Below the pieces are notes generated by a model that was given only the letters and a program-made list of their open reading frames with translations, had not been told where the DNA came from and ran no database searches. Source: Micrococcaceae bacterium Sec5.1 (GTDB lineage Bacteria > Actinomycetota > Actinomycetes > Actinomycetales > Micrococcaceae). Taken from it: a stretch of 64,000 nucleotides of DNA. This document shows, one piece after another, positions 49,087 to 57,414 of this stretch. Each line of letters begins with the position of its first letter. The stretch's first letter is position 1. The stretch is taken from contig CP143430.1 of NCBI GenBank assembly GCA_039636795.1, forward strand, positions 5,146,001 through 5,210,000. Direction: 5' to 3'. The position numbers were made by a program, and so were the translations under genes.

Positions 49087-50411
49087 ACAGGCGTCAGGAA
49101 CGCGATCAGTGCCGCGAGAATGAGAATGATGCCGGAGACCAGGAACACGAGGGCGATCCCGCGCGACGTACCTTGACCCAGCAGCGGTTCCAGTTGCGCG
49201 GCGCCCTCTGCGGAGCGGGCGTACGGGATGATCCAGAACTGGGCGAGCGGGGCGATGAGGAACGCTGTGATCGGCGCTGCGGCGGACTCGAAGGCCATGG
49301 CGAATCCGAATACCCTGCCCTGCCGGTTGAGGGGAACCACCTGTTGGATGACCGTCTGCTCGGCGGCTTCCACGATGGGAACCAAAGCCAGATACAGCCA
49401 GATGCCAGCCACATATAGCCACGCCCATTCACGCAGGGTGAACACTGCACCAAGGAACCCCATGGCGGCCACAACGATGAGCATGGTCCGCAAGGGATTG
49501 GAGCCCAGCCCAAACTTTCCCACCAGCGCACCGCCCACAAGGAATCCGGTGGAGCCTACGGCGAAGAACGTTCCCCACATCTCAACGGAGAACATTTCCA
49601 ATCCGTACGGATCCATCAAAGCCATGTACACACCGCCCACGAAGTTGTTGAACGTGGAAAATATGATCAATGCAAACAGCCCGGAGATAGCCAGCACAGC
49701 GGCAAGCGAGCCACGGAAGTCGAAACCGCCCTTTGCGTCAGTGGCTGCCGCTTGCACCTCTTCGGGCATTCGCAAAGTGAGTAGGTGTGCGAACGCCAAC
49801 GCGGTGAAAACCAGTGAAGCCACAATGGTCCAGCCCATGCCCAGCAGGCCCACTGACAATCCGGACAGGACCGAAGTAACAATGAACATGAGCCCCTGCA
49901 CCATCCCCACCATGCCATTGGCATTGGCCCGGCGATCAGGCTCGATAAGGATGGTGACGGTGGTGGAGAGGGCAATGTTGCGAAGGTTTTCCACGACGGC
50001 ACCCACAAGGGTGATCAGAGTGAAGACCCAGAACCACGGCTGTGTCAGGTCCAGCAGAAGACTCGTGGGGGTGAGGAGAAACATCACTCCTGACAGCACG
50101 AACATCACCAGGGTGAACCCAGCGGCAAAGCGCATTATGGCAAGCTTCCGATACCTGTCCACGAACGTCCCGAAGCTGATGCTGGAGAGCGCAATCAGCA
50201 GCATGTAGGCTCCTCCGACTACCCCGGTGGCAATCACATTGCGCGTTTCCAGGTAAACCCAGAACGTCAGGGCGAACCAGAGATAGCTTGTGGTGATATT
50301 TGCCAGGGCGGTGTTCACCAGGATCCCCATGAAAGTACGGGATCGCTGGGCCGGAGTGCGCAGGGAGAGGTCGATAACTTCAGTAACCCCAGCCGGTTCC
50401 TGCTCGGTCAT
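49035..50411 (-). CDS. MFS exporter
   Basis: 458 aa from the ATG at 50411 (MTEQEPAGVTEV), the natural start because the first helix begins about residue 24; the frame is open further upstream but out of family. About 10-12 membrane segments, including NTALANITTSYLWFALTFWVYLET and SSISFGTFVDRYRKLAIM (the MFS GxxxDRxGR-like loop with R-Y-R). Typical of the drug-exporter MFS_3 (macrolide-efflux-like) group. Convergent with the FAD monooxygenase by 52 bases. A detoxification exporter is plausible but not shown. Confidence 0.86.
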   Translation of the reverse strand: MTEQEPAGVTEVIDLSLRTPAQRSRTFMGILVNTALANITTSYLWFALTFWVYLETRNVIATGVVGGAYMLLIALSSISFGTFVDRYRKLAIMRFAAGFTLVMFVLSGVMFLLTPTSLLLDLTQPWFWVFTLITLVGAVVENLRNIALSTTVTILIEPDRRANANGMVGMVQGLMFIVTSVLSGLSVGLLGMGWTIVASLVFTALAFAHLLTLRMPEEVQAAATDAKGGFDFRGSLAAVLAISGLFALIIFSTFNNFVGGVYMALMDPYGLEMFSVEMWGTFFAVGSTGFLVGGALVGKFGLGSNPLRTMLIVVAAMGFLGAVFTLREWAWLYVAGIWLYLALVPIVEAAEQTVIQQVVPLNRQGRVFGFAMAFESAAAPITAFLIAPLAQFWIIPYARSAEGAAQLEPLLGQGTSRGIALVFLVSGIILILAALIAFLTPVYRRVSASYVETASQSM

Positions 50412-50543
50412 GCGTTCCAGTGTACTTACACCAATTGCCGCAGATAAGGGCCGGCGCCGACCCAAACCGTGTGACAATCCAACCGCACTAACCTCCCGGT
50501 AGGATCGGCAAGGAATCCTAAAGAAGCCTGGGGGAAATTCTTG

Positions 50544-51770
50544 ATGAAAGGTGCAAAAGGCCAACTGGCCTTCACCGGAGACTTTAGCCGGGATCTGGAG
50601 TTGCGGGAGTACGGCCTGGACCCCGGCGAGGATTCCACCCTGCTTCCCAATGCCGCCATAATGAGCGCGCTGCAGAACCTCGTTCGCCTTGCCACTGAGC
50701 TTTGCGGCGCCCCTTTCGGGGTAGTCAACATCATCAGCGCCGAGTACCAATACCAAATTGGTGCGTGGGGCGTGGAACCGGGTATGTGCTCACGAGAAGA
50801 TTCCATGTGTGCCAAGGTGTTTCTCTCCCGCGAGATCACCGTTATCCCCGACGCTTCGCTGGATCCACGATCCGTCGACAACCCATTCGTCACCGGTGAA
50901 TTGGGCAGGGTTCGGTTCTACGCTTCGGTTCCACTGCAAACAGAATCAGGATTCGTTCCCGGTACCTTGTGCGTCTTTTCCGATAAGGCCATGGAGATAC
51001 GACCCGAGCAAGTCAGCATGCTGGAGGTCCTCGCCAAGCAGGTGGTGGAACTGTTGGAGCTGCAGCACCGCACCGTCCAGCTGGATCGCACCTATGCCGA
51101 GCTGCGGGAGAGCAATGCCAAGTTGGCTGGGTTCGCGGGCCGTGTCAGCCATGATCTTCGCATTCCGCTCACCACCATCCTGGGTTACGTGGAGTTGGTG
51201 GAGGATGATCCCGACGTCCAAGCAGACAGCGTGGCAGCTAAATACCTGAGCCGGATCGGGGCGAGTGGCCGCCGGATGCTGGGGATGCTGGAAGACGTCC
51301 TGAGTTATTCGAGGGTGGGCGGCGGCATCCAGCCACAGCAGGTCTCACTTAAAGAGGCGGCAGGCGAGGTGGCCCGGGACCTGGGCATCGAGGACGACAT
51401 CCTTGAAGTGCGGGACCTGAATCTCCAGGCAGACAAGGGCCAACTGCGCACATTGCTACAGAATCTGCTGTCCAACGCCATGAACTATCGCAGCCCCGAA
51501 AGGGATCTGCACGTCCGGATCAGCGGCGTCTCCAATTATCATGGCGCCACCATCTTCGTGGCCGACAACGGAAAGGGCATCCACGCGGCAGACCGGGCCA
51601 AGGTCCTGGAACCATTGGTGCGCCTGCGCCGCGAAGGTGACGGACCTGGCTCCGGCCTGGGACTCGCCACCTGCAGCAGCATCGCCAAGGCCCACGGCGG
51701 CGAACTCACACTCTCCGAGACAGCCGGCGGCGGAACCACGGTAGCGGTGAGCTTCCCTTCCGAACCGTAG
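50544..51770 (+). CDS. orphan sensor histidine kinase with a GAF domain
   Basis: 408 aa. GAF domain (~30-170): QNLVRLATELCGAPFGVVNII, then CAKVFLSREITVIPDASLDPRS, and VRFYASVPLQTE. Then HisKA with phospho-accepting H203 in VSHDLRIPLTTILGYVELV, the N-box LLQNLLSNAMNYRSP, G1 VADNGKGIHA and G2 GPGSGLGLATC. No membrane segment, so the input is cytoplasmic, perhaps redox or light (GAF). No response regulator lies next to it. GGGGGAAATTCTTG precedes the ATG. Convergent with the Ser/Thr kinase gene over a hairpin. Confidence 0.9.
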   Translation: MKGAKGQLAFTGDFSRDLELREYGLDPGEDSTLLPNAAIMSALQNLVRLATELCGAPFGVVNIISAEYQYQIGAWGVEPGMCSREDSMCAKVFLSREITVIPDASLDPRSVDNPFVTGELGRVRFYASVPLQTESGFVPGTLCVFSDKAMEIRPEQVSMLEVLAKQVVELLELQHRTVQLDRTYAELRESNAKLAGFAGRVSHDLRIPLTTILGYVELVEDDPDVQADSVAAKYLSRIGASGRRMLGMLEDVLSYSRVGGGIQPQQVSLKEAAGEVARDLGIEDDILEVRDLNLQADKGQLRTLLQNLLSNAMNYRSPERDLHVRISGVSNYHGATIFVADNGKGIHAADRAKVLEPLVRLRREGDGPGSGLGLATCSSIAKAHGGELTLSETAGGGTTVAVSFPSEP

Positions 51771-51790
51771 CGGCACGCCAGGCAAGAAAA

Positions 51791-51823
51791 CGCACGACGG
51801 CGACCTGCCGCCGTCGCGCGTTT
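51791..51823. terminator. bidirectional hairpin (dispersed family copy 1)
   Basis: Arms CGACGGC (51795-51801) and GCCGTCG (51810-51816), extended by CGC/GCG, then TTT. Loop GACCTGCC. It lies between the convergent histidine kinase and Ser/Thr kinase stops, 20 and 14 bases away. Confidence 0.8.
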
Positions 51824-51836
51824 CCCACCAAGGGCG

Positions 51837-53240
51837 TTACCCCCGACCGTTCCCCTTGCCCTTTTCGGACCTGGCGTCGCTCTTTCCGCCGCTCTTGGCA
51901 TCCGCGACGTCTTGGGGCTCCGTATTTCCACCATCTTGGGCAGGCTCAGGGGCTTTAACGGCTGGCACCGGAACCGCTGGCTGATCTGGAACATCCACGA
52001 CTTCGACGGCAGGCGCAACGGCCGGCGGTGCAGTCTCCACGGGAGCCGGCCCACTCGGCTGGGACTCAATGACGGAGACACCAGGATCCACCTGTCGTGT
52101 GGGCTCGGCTGAAGTCTCTGCCGAAAAGACGCCATTAGTGACCAACGCGAGCCCGACAGGAACGGCGAGGGCCGCCGCAACCAGCCCGGCGAGGATCTTC
52201 GGCCTCTTTCCGAGAGTCTTTGAACCAGTAGCGGAAGCACGCCTTCCCGGTGCCGCAGCTGCCGGACCGCGGCTCGAAACCTGGACATGCGGCGGCCGTG
52301 ACGGCACAGCCGGCACCGATGCCAGCGACGGGGCTGCTGGCACCGACGGCAAGATTGCCGTTGCCATAGGCGGCAGCTTCCGACGTCGGCCCGCCAAGAC
52401 TTCCTCGACCTCCGAGGCCTTCGGGCGCCGCTCCGGATCCATGTCCGTCATTGCCTGGAGGAGTCCGCGCAGCCCGTTGGGGAGGTCTTCCGGGATCTCG
52501 GGTGCCCGATGAAGGCGTGCCGAGGCCGTCTCTACCGGGGTTCCTGGGTATTCGGGTTTGCCGGTGAGGCATTCCAAGAGCACCAAACCCAAAGAGTAGA
52601 TGTCGCTGGCGGGCGTCAGGTGCAGGCCTTGTGCCTGCTCCGGACTGAGGTACTGGGCTGTGCCGACAGTGAACCCAGTGGCGGTGAGGCGGTTGTCCTC
52701 CATTACCAAGGCGACTCCGAAATCAGCCAGTTTCACAGATTCGGCGCCATCGGGCCCGTCGGAAACCAGGATGTTTGCCGGCTTGATGTCGCGGTGAATG
52801 ACGCCTTGGGCATGCACCTGGGCAAGGGCGCCAGCCAGTCGCTCGCCAATGCGCGTGGTTTCGGGATGTGTCAGGGGCCCTTCGGACAATACGGCCTTCA
52901 GGTCACGACCCCCTGCGAGTTCCATGACGAGGTAGGCGCGCTCTTCGTCATTGCGGGTATCAACGCCCGCATCGAAGGCGGCCACCAGGCCTGGATGGTC
53001 AAAGCCGGCGAGCAGCCGCATCTCGGTTTCCTGACGGGCCCTGAACGAGTCGTCGCCAGAGCCAGGCAGAAAGATCTTGATTGCTACGTCCCGGCCAAGG
53101 AGCAAGTCCGCGGCGCGGTACACCGTGGACATGGCTCCCCGGCCCAAAACAGGTCCCAGCTGGTAGCGGCCATCGATGATGGTGGCAGCCGCACTGGAAT
53201 CGGTCACGTGGAACTCCACGGCCTCGTCATTGTTGCCCAC
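51837..53240 (-). CDS. membrane-anchored serine/threonine protein kinase (PknB-type)
   Basis: 467 aa from a GTG at 53240. Kinase domain (~20-285): glycine-rich loop LGPVLGRGAMSTVY, VAIK with K55, catalytic HRDIKPANIL (D151), DFGVA (D173), and APE-region SPEQAQG. A Pro/Ala-rich segment (~290-345) and one membrane helix (ILAGLVAAALAVPVGLALVTNG, ~349-371) lead to an extracytoplasmic tail rich in Ala/Pro/Val and ending in KSGGKSDARSEKGKGNGRG; no PASTA repeats are present. It phosphorylates targets in the cytoplasm; substrates unknown. Confidence 0.93.
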   Translation of the reverse strand: MGNNDEAVEFHVTDSSAAATIIDGRYQLGPVLGRGAMSTVYRAADLLLGRDVAIKIFLPGSGDDSFRARQETEMRLLAGFDHPGLVAAFDAGVDTRNDEERAYLVMELAGGRDLKAVLSEGPLTHPETTRIGERLAGALAQVHAQGVIHRDIKPANILVSDGPDGAESVKLADFGVALVMEDNRLTATGFTVGTAQYLSPEQAQGLHLTPASDIYSLGLVLLECLTGKPEYPGTPVETASARLHRAPEIPEDLPNGLRGLLQAMTDMDPERRPKASEVEEVLAGRRRKLPPMATAILPSVPAAPSLASVPAVPSRPPHVQVSSRGPAAAAPGRRASATGSKTLGKRPKILAGLVAAALAVPVGLALVTNGVFSAETSAEPTRQVDPGVSVIESQPSGPAPVETAPPAVAPAVEVVDVPDQPAVPVPAVKAPEPAQDGGNTEPQDVADAKSGGKSDARSEKGKGNGRG

Positions 53241-53476
53241 GAATTGTCACGCCCTTCAGGCCCACCTTGTGTGCATCGGACCCTAACAGTGTCCGTTGCT
53301 ACCAGGCAACGCCGCCGATCAAACTTTCACGAGAGCCGCGCGGCCGCCCTGTTCGGCGTAACCGCTACGGCTTGAGCAGTCCTGCGTCAAACAGCATCAT
53401 CCGGATTCACCAGATAAGTCATCAGGATACTTAGTATTGGCTCGGAAGGGAAACGGGCCATCCGTGAGGACGCCGC

Positions 53477-53923
53477 TTAGTCTCCTCCGAGTTCCGCCAG
53501 CCGCGAGCCGAGCAGGGACCGCAAATGCTGCTGCTCGTCCGCCGTCAGGCCCTGCCGCAATCGGCCCTCCACTTCATTCGCGGCCGCACTGGCTGCCTTC
53601 AATCGCCTGCTTCCGAGCGGAGTTAGCTTCACGGGGAGTGCCCGCCCGGCAACAGGCTGCGCCGGCCGGGAAACCAACCCGTCCCGCTCGAGCGCCTGCA
53701 GAAGCACGTTCATTGACTGCCGCGACACGAAGGCGCCGCGGGCAAGCTCGGAATTGGAGAGGCCGGGCCGTTGCGCCAGGAGTTCAAGGCATGCGTACTG
53801 CGCCACTGTCATCCCGAGGGGCCGGAGGGCAGCGTCCATTGCGCTCCGCAAAGCGCTGTGCACTTGCTTCAGGAGATAGCCCAGGGAGGTGTCCAGATCC
53901 ACGCCACTGCCGTCTTGACTCAT
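53477..53923 (-). CDS. MarR-family transcriptional regulator
   Basis: 148 aa from the ATG at 53923, because the domain begins shortly after it (DTSLGYLLKQVHSALRSAMDAALRPLGMTVAQYACLELLAQRPGLSNSELARGAFVSRQSMNVLLQALERDGLV). The wing follows with AGRALPVKLTPLG. There is no ribosome site in front, and the first operator (53922-53939) overlaps the start codon, so the message may be leaderless. Divergent from the VOC/glyoxalase gene at 53983; likely represses it and itself. Effector not known. Confidence 0.88.
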   Translation of the reverse strand: MSQDGSGVDLDTSLGYLLKQVHSALRSAMDAALRPLGMTVAQYACLELLAQRPGLSNSELARGAFVSRQSMNVLLQALERDGLVSRPAQPVAGRALPVKLTPLGSRRLKAASAAANEVEGRLRQGLTADEQQHLRSLLGSRLAELGGD

Positions 53924-53966
53924 GTCAATATTCTGACATACGTTGTTCATGTCAACATACTGACAT
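53922..53966. promoter_or_regulatory. two palindromic MarR operators
   Basis: ATGTCA-N6-TGACAT occurs at 53922-53939 and again at 53949-53966, center-to-center 27 bases. The first overlaps the MarR start codon; the second lies 17 bases before the VOC gene start. Both share the 6-bp arms exactly. Confidence 0.8.
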
Positions 53967-53982
53967 AACGAGGAGAGCAAGC

Positions 53983-54351
53983 ATGGCAACAATCGGTCCA
54001 GATTTCATTTCGCTGCAGGTCCGCGACCTTGAACGTTCGGCACTGTTCTACGAGCAGCAACTCGGGCTGACGCGCTCGGTGGCCGGTCCGCCGCATGCAG
54101 TTGTTTTCGATACCAAGCCGGTCGCCTTTGCGGTGCGGGAGCCACTGCCGGAAACCGAGCTGGATTCGCTCCCGCAACCCGGCGAAGGAATTGCCTTGTG
54201 GCTGCGGGCAACGGACGCCCAGGAACTCCACGACGCCCTCTCCGCCCATGGCACGCAGATCACGGCAGCACCCATCGATGGGCCGTTCGGGCGCACCTTC
54301 ACCTTTGCAGATCCGGACGGCTACCGGATCACTATCCACGACGCCGCCTGA
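53983..54351 (+). CDS. VOC family (glyoxalase/bleomycin-resistance-like) protein
   Basis: 122 aa, a single beta-alpha-beta-beta-beta module pair: ISLQVRDLERSALFYEQQLGLTRS (first strand and helix), AVVFDTKPVAFAVREPL and FGRTFTFADPDGYRITIHD at the C-terminus, the usual D-P-D-G-Y ending of this superfamily. The metal ligand set of glyoxalase I is incomplete here, so the reaction is not named. RBS AGGAGAG before the ATG at 53983. It is probably controlled by the divergent MarR gene and its paired operators. Confidence 0.9.
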   Translation: MATIGPDFISLQVRDLERSALFYEQQLGLTRSVAGPPHAVVFDTKPVAFAVREPLPETELDSLPQPGEGIALWLRATDAQELHDALSAHGTQITAAPIDGPFGRTFTFADPDGYRITIHDAA

Positions 54352-54367
54352 CACCAACGGCAACAAG

Positions 54368-54401
54368 CGTCCGACGGCGACCTCCCGCCGTCGGACGTTT
54401 T
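54368..54401 (+). terminator. hairpin (dispersed family copy 2)
   Basis: Arms CGTCCGACGGC (54368-54378) and GCCGTCGGACG (54387-54397) with TTTT after. Loop GACCTCCC. It lies 16 bases after the VOC stop. Confidence 0.85.
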
Positions 54402-54447
54402 CCTCACGTGACGCACGGAACTGCGGTCTGGACGGCCGGAAGGCACA

Positions 54448-55041
54448 ATGGAAGGCATGACCCTTACTACCTTCGCCCTCGTCCGCCATGGCCAGACCAA
54501 CTGGAACGCGGAGCGTCGGTTGCAGGGGGCCACTGACATTCCGCTGAACGACGTCGGACGCCAACAGGCGCGTGACGCCGTTGCCACTTTGGCCAATTAC
54601 GAATGGGACGCAATCGTTTCCTCACCTTTGAGCCGTGCCGCAGAAACCGCCGACCTGATTGCAGAAGGCCTGGGCCTCCGGGTCGCCCGGCGGGTTCCGG
54701 AGCTTATTGAGCGAAGCTTCGGACCGGCAGAAGGGCTGCAAGCCGGGCCGGAACTCGAGGCACTTCGCATCCCAGGCGGTTTCCGCGGGGGCGAGAGCGA
54801 TGATGACGCAGCCAGCCGCGGCATGGATGCCCTGGAACAATTGGCACAGGAATTTTCGGGACAGCGCGTCCTGGTGGTAACCCACGGTACGTTGATCCGG
54901 CTGTCACTGAGCCGCGCGATTGGACGCACGCTGGACAGCGTCCACAATGCCGTACTGAATCTCGCCCATCACCACGCCTCCGATGGCTGGAAGCTGGAGT
55001 ACTTCAATGGTGAGCTTCTGACGGCCGACGTGGACGGCTGA
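54448..55041 (+). CDS. histidine phosphatase family protein (phosphoglycerate mutase-like)
   Basis: 197 aa. Catalytic block ALVRHGQTNWNAERRLQGATDIPLNDVGRQQARD, with VRHG nucleophile His, the second His/Glu region FSGQRVLVVTHGTLIRLSL and the typical SPLSRAAETADLIAEGLGL after strand 2. Metabolite phosphatase or mutase of branch 1; substrate unknown. Start: ATG at 54448 or the ATG at 54457 (MTLTTF); GGAAGG lies 4 bases before the first. Next gene begins after a promoter at 55068. Confidence 0.9.
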   Translation: MEGMTLTTFALVRHGQTNWNAERRLQGATDIPLNDVGRQQARDAVATLANYEWDAIVSSPLSRAAETADLIAEGLGLRVARRVPELIERSFGPAEGLQAGPELEALRIPGGFRGGESDDDAASRGMDALEQLAQEFSGQRVLVVTHGTLIRLSLSRAIGRTLDSVHNAVLNLAHHHASDGWKLEYFNGELLTADVDG

Positions 55042-55067
55042 CACAACCGCGAAACTCAGGAATGTTA

Positions 55068-55098
55068 TTGACATTCCACATGCCAGTTTCTGTATGCT
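55068..55098 (+). promoter_or_regulatory. sigma-70-type promoter
   Basis: TTGACA at 55068-55073 and TATGCT at 55093-55098, with a 19-base spacer (slightly long) and TG ahead of the -10. It fits transcription start at about 55105, which rules out the GTG at 55102 as start of the next gene. Confidence 0.6.
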
Positions 55099-55149
55099 CA
55101 AGTGAGTCAAGCAGCTGGCGCCTTTCGCTCCGCTGCCCTGGAGGTCAGC

Positions 55150-55392
55150 TTGGCTCTCACACTTGTTGGCTCCCGACTAGTGACGACCGAAGCCTGCCGG
55201 GCCAACGCAATCACCCTGACCGCGAGAGTAACGCTGGCCACGGACGGCTGGTTTGAACTTCGCGTGGTGCAAATCCCCGGGCTGGTGCTTCACGTTTCCC
55301 GGCTGGAAAAGGCCGCCCAGGCCGTGCTCGACGCCGCAACGGCCTCGAGCGGACGGAAGCCGGAAGAGTTTGACGTCCAGTTCCAATGCTGA
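55150..55392 (+). CDS. small hypothetical protein, possibly HicB-like
   Basis: About 80 aa from a TTG at 55150, with GGAGG seven bases upstream and the promoter at 55068. The sequence ARVTLATDGWFELRVVQIPGLVLHVSRLEKAAQAVLDAATASSG has the strand-helix pattern of short HicB-type antitoxin-like proteins, without a DNA-binding domain; the similarity is weak. It overlaps the DUF488 gene start by 7 bases, so the two are coupled. No HicA-like partner is present. Function unknown. Confidence 0.5.
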   Translation: MALTLVGSRLVTTEACRANAITLTARVTLATDGWFELRVVQIPGLVLHVSRLEKAAQAVLDAATASSGRKPEEFDVQFQC

Positions 55393-55949
55393 GCAAGCCG
55401 ATGCCGAACGAGCAGAAACTCCTGACCGTTGGGCATGGCGCCACACCCCAGGCCGACTTTGCGGACCTTTTGCAGGCGGCTGGCGTGGCGTCGTTAGTGG
55501 ACGTTCGGATTGGTCCGGGAAGCCGGAAATACCCTCACTTCGGAAGAACCCACATGGAGCAGTGGCTACCGGCCGCCGGAATCGCTTATCGCTGGGAACA
55601 GCGACTGGGTGGGTTCCGGAAGCTTCCACCCGGCTCCCCCGACACGTCCCTGCGCAACGACTCTTTCAGGGCCTACGCGGCGTACATGCGCACAGCTGAG
55701 TTCACCGCAGCCCTGAGTCAGCTTTTGGCGGATGCGGCTGACCAAAAGACCGCCATCATGTGCAGCGAAACGCTCTGGTGGCGCTGCCATCGCCGCCTCA
55801 TCGCAGATCATTGCGTTCTGCTGGACTCACTGCCCGTCAGCCATCTCATGCCAGGAGCCAAGCTGGTCCCCCACGTCCCTACGGCCGGAGTGAGGGTGCA
55901 CCGCGGGCATCTGCAGTACGACCTACCCGTGGACGAGTCAGTGGGTTAG
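55386..55949 (+). CDS. DUF488-family protein
   Basis: 187 aa from the ATG at 55386; a second ATG at 55401 is possible. DUF488 features: LLTVGHGATPQADFADLLQAAGVASLVDVR at the start, SRKYPHFGR, RWEQRLGGFRK and MCSETLWWRCHRRLIAD (Cys-containing motif with W-x-x-C-H-R). Cytoplasmic, of unknown role; some members have been linked to nucleotide or sulfur chemistry. The stop lies next to a duplicated GTCAGTGGGTTAG (55936-55961), a small local repeat. Overlaps the preceding small gene. Confidence 0.87.
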   Translation: MLSKPMPNEQKLLTVGHGATPQADFADLLQAAGVASLVDVRIGPGSRKYPHFGRTHMEQWLPAAGIAYRWEQRLGGFRKLPPGSPDTSLRNDSFRAYAAYMRTAEFTAALSQLLADAADQKTAIMCSETLWWRCHRRLIADHCVLLDSLPVSHLMPGAKLVPHVPTAGVRVHRGHLQYDLPVDESVG

Positions 55950-55963
55950 GTCAGTGGGTTAGA

Positions 55964-56248
55964 TCAGCGTGCCTCAAGCCGGCTCCGCAGTTGCTGTGCG
56001 AAGTCGGGGTAAGCTGCGGCAACCTCCTCCAGGTCCATGGTCTGGGGGAAGTCGATCACGGGTTGGTGCTCGGCCAGAAAGTTGGCCGTCTCTTCAGTAA
56101 TGAACTGCCCGTCCTGGCCGTCCAACCCGGCCTCGGCCAGGAATTCAGGGGTGATCCGGAAGACGGATTCCCCGGTCTGCCCTTCGGATGCCCAGCGCAC
56201 CAAGTACTCATCCTGATTTACGAGTTCTACGTCGAATGACTTCTCCAT
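55964..56248 (-). CDS. small acidic hypothetical protein
   Basis: 94 aa: FDVELVNQDEYLVRWASEGQTGESVFRITPEFLAEAGL, then FLAEHQPVIDFPQTMDLEEVAAAYPDF. Acidic and soluble, family not recognised by eye; a similar short family occurs in Arthrobacter relatives, without function known to me. Convergent with DUF488 and divergent from the VOC gene. The ATG at 56248 follows no strong ribosome site. Confidence 0.72.
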   Translation of the reverse strand: MEKSFDVELVNQDEYLVRWASEGQTGESVFRITPEFLAEAGLDGQDGQFITEETANFLAEHQPVIDFPQTMDLEEVAAAYPDFAQQLRSRLEAR

Positions 56249-56306
56249 GTCAGCAGCCTACGTGGTGTTCAGCCGTGACCACTGGTTCTTCACTAGGATG
56301 ACTGAC

Positions 56307-56918
56307 ATGGCAGCCATCGAATCTGTAATTATCGAGGTCGCTCCCGCCATTCAGGTGGCGGAGGCCTTCTACACTGATGTTTTCAGCATGGGCAGCAGGG
56401 TTCAGGTACGTTCATCCGAGGCGCCGATCACCGGCTTTCGCGGATTTACGATGTCGCTTGTTGTCTCCCAGCCGGCCACCGTAAACAGTCTTATCGGCAA
56501 CGCCCATGACGCCGGCGCGACTATCATCAAGCCAGCCGCCAAATCCCTGTGGGGGTACGGCGGAGTAGTCCAAGCTCCGGACGGCACGATCTGGACAGTC
56601 GCATCCTCGTCAAAGAAAGACACTGGCCCGGCCGATCTGCAGATCGATGCGATAGTGCTCCAACTGGGAGTCGCGGATGTGGCTGCCAGCAAACAGTTCT
56701 ATCTCGACCGAGGCCTCACCATGGCCAAGAGTTTCGGCAGCCGGTACGTGGAGTTTGATACCGGTCCCGTCAAGCTGACGCTCAACAAACGCGGGGCGCT
56801 GGCCAAGACCGCCGGCGTGTCACCTGACGGCACCGGCTCTCACCGGCTCCTCATCAGCGGTGATGCAGGCACCTTTACCGATCCTGACGGATTCGCCTGG
56901 GAAACACCACTGACCTGA
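56307..56918 (+). CDS. VOC family glyoxalase-like protein, two-module
   Basis: 203 aa from the ATG at 56307; the ATG at 56298 is possible. Two VOC modules: the first IESVIIEVAPAIQVAEAFYTDVFSMG and GGVVQAPDGTIWTVAS, the second IDAIVLQLGVADVAASKQFYLDRGL and FTDPDGFAWETPL, each ending in a D-G-x-x-W-type strand. Such two-module proteins may act on glyoxal-type or aromatic substrates or just bind ligands. Metal ligands are not all present. A terminator follows at 56975. Confidence 0.87.
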   Translation: MAAIESVIIEVAPAIQVAEAFYTDVFSMGSRVQVRSSEAPITGFRGFTMSLVVSQPATVNSLIGNAHDAGATIIKPAAKSLWGYGGVVQAPDGTIWTVASSSKKDTGPADLQIDAIVLQLGVADVAASKQFYLDRGLTMAKSFGSRYVEFDTGPVKLTLNKRGALAKTAGVSPDGTGSHRLLISGDAGTFTDPDGFAWETPLT

Positions 56919-56974
56919 GGGGAACGACGGCGCCCTTGCGTTGGAGCTTTTGCGCCCGGACTGCAGGCGCAGAA

Positions 56975-57010
56975 ACGCACGACGGCGACCTCCCGCCGTC
57001 GTGCGTTTTT
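56975..57010. terminator. hairpin (dispersed family copy 3)
   Basis: Arms ACGCACGACGGC (56975-56986) and GCCGTCGTGCGT (56995-57006), loop GACCTCCC, then TTTT. It lies between the convergent VOC stop and the DUF6458 stop. Confidence 0.85.
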
Positions 57011-57026
57011 CTTGCTTTAGAGAGAG

Positions 57027-57269
57027 CTAAACTTCGGGACGCGGGCGCCGGTCGATGATGGTCTCTGGAGCATCACGCCGCTCCACGACATGGTCAGTAC
57101 GCCGGGTGCGGCCTGCCATGATGATGGAAATAATCAGGCCCAATACGCCTACAGCCATCAGGATGTAGCCGATCAGGACTTGGTCCACGAAGGGGATGAG
57201 TCCGGGGGCAAGCGCAAAGGCCAGAATCGCTCCAATGGCGATCAGTGCTATGGAAGAACCTATTCTCAT
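57027..57269 (-). CDS. DUF6458-like small membrane protein
   Basis: 80 aa. Two hydrophobic helices: SSIALIAIGAILAFALAPGLIPFVDQVLIGYILMAVGVLGLIISIIM, followed by a basic, Arg-rich cytoplasmic tail (GRTRRTDHVVERRDAPETIIDRRPRPEV). This is the actinobacterial DUF6458 pattern, unknown function. RBS GAGAGGAG before the ATG at 57269. Confidence 0.87.
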   Translation of the reverse strand: MRIGSSIALIAIGAILAFALAPGLIPFVDQVLIGYILMAVGVLGLIISIIMAGRTRRTDHVVERRDAPETIIDRRPRPEV

Positions 57270-57414
57270 GTCGTGCTCCTCTCACTTCCGACCGGCCCGC
57301 GAACGGGTGATCACGGAACTGCGTCGATATCGTAAGCATACTTCTCAATTTGCGACGCGCGAAAGATTGTGCCCGTCATTGTTCGCCTACCACGCGTGCT
57401 CGGAGTGGCCCCGA

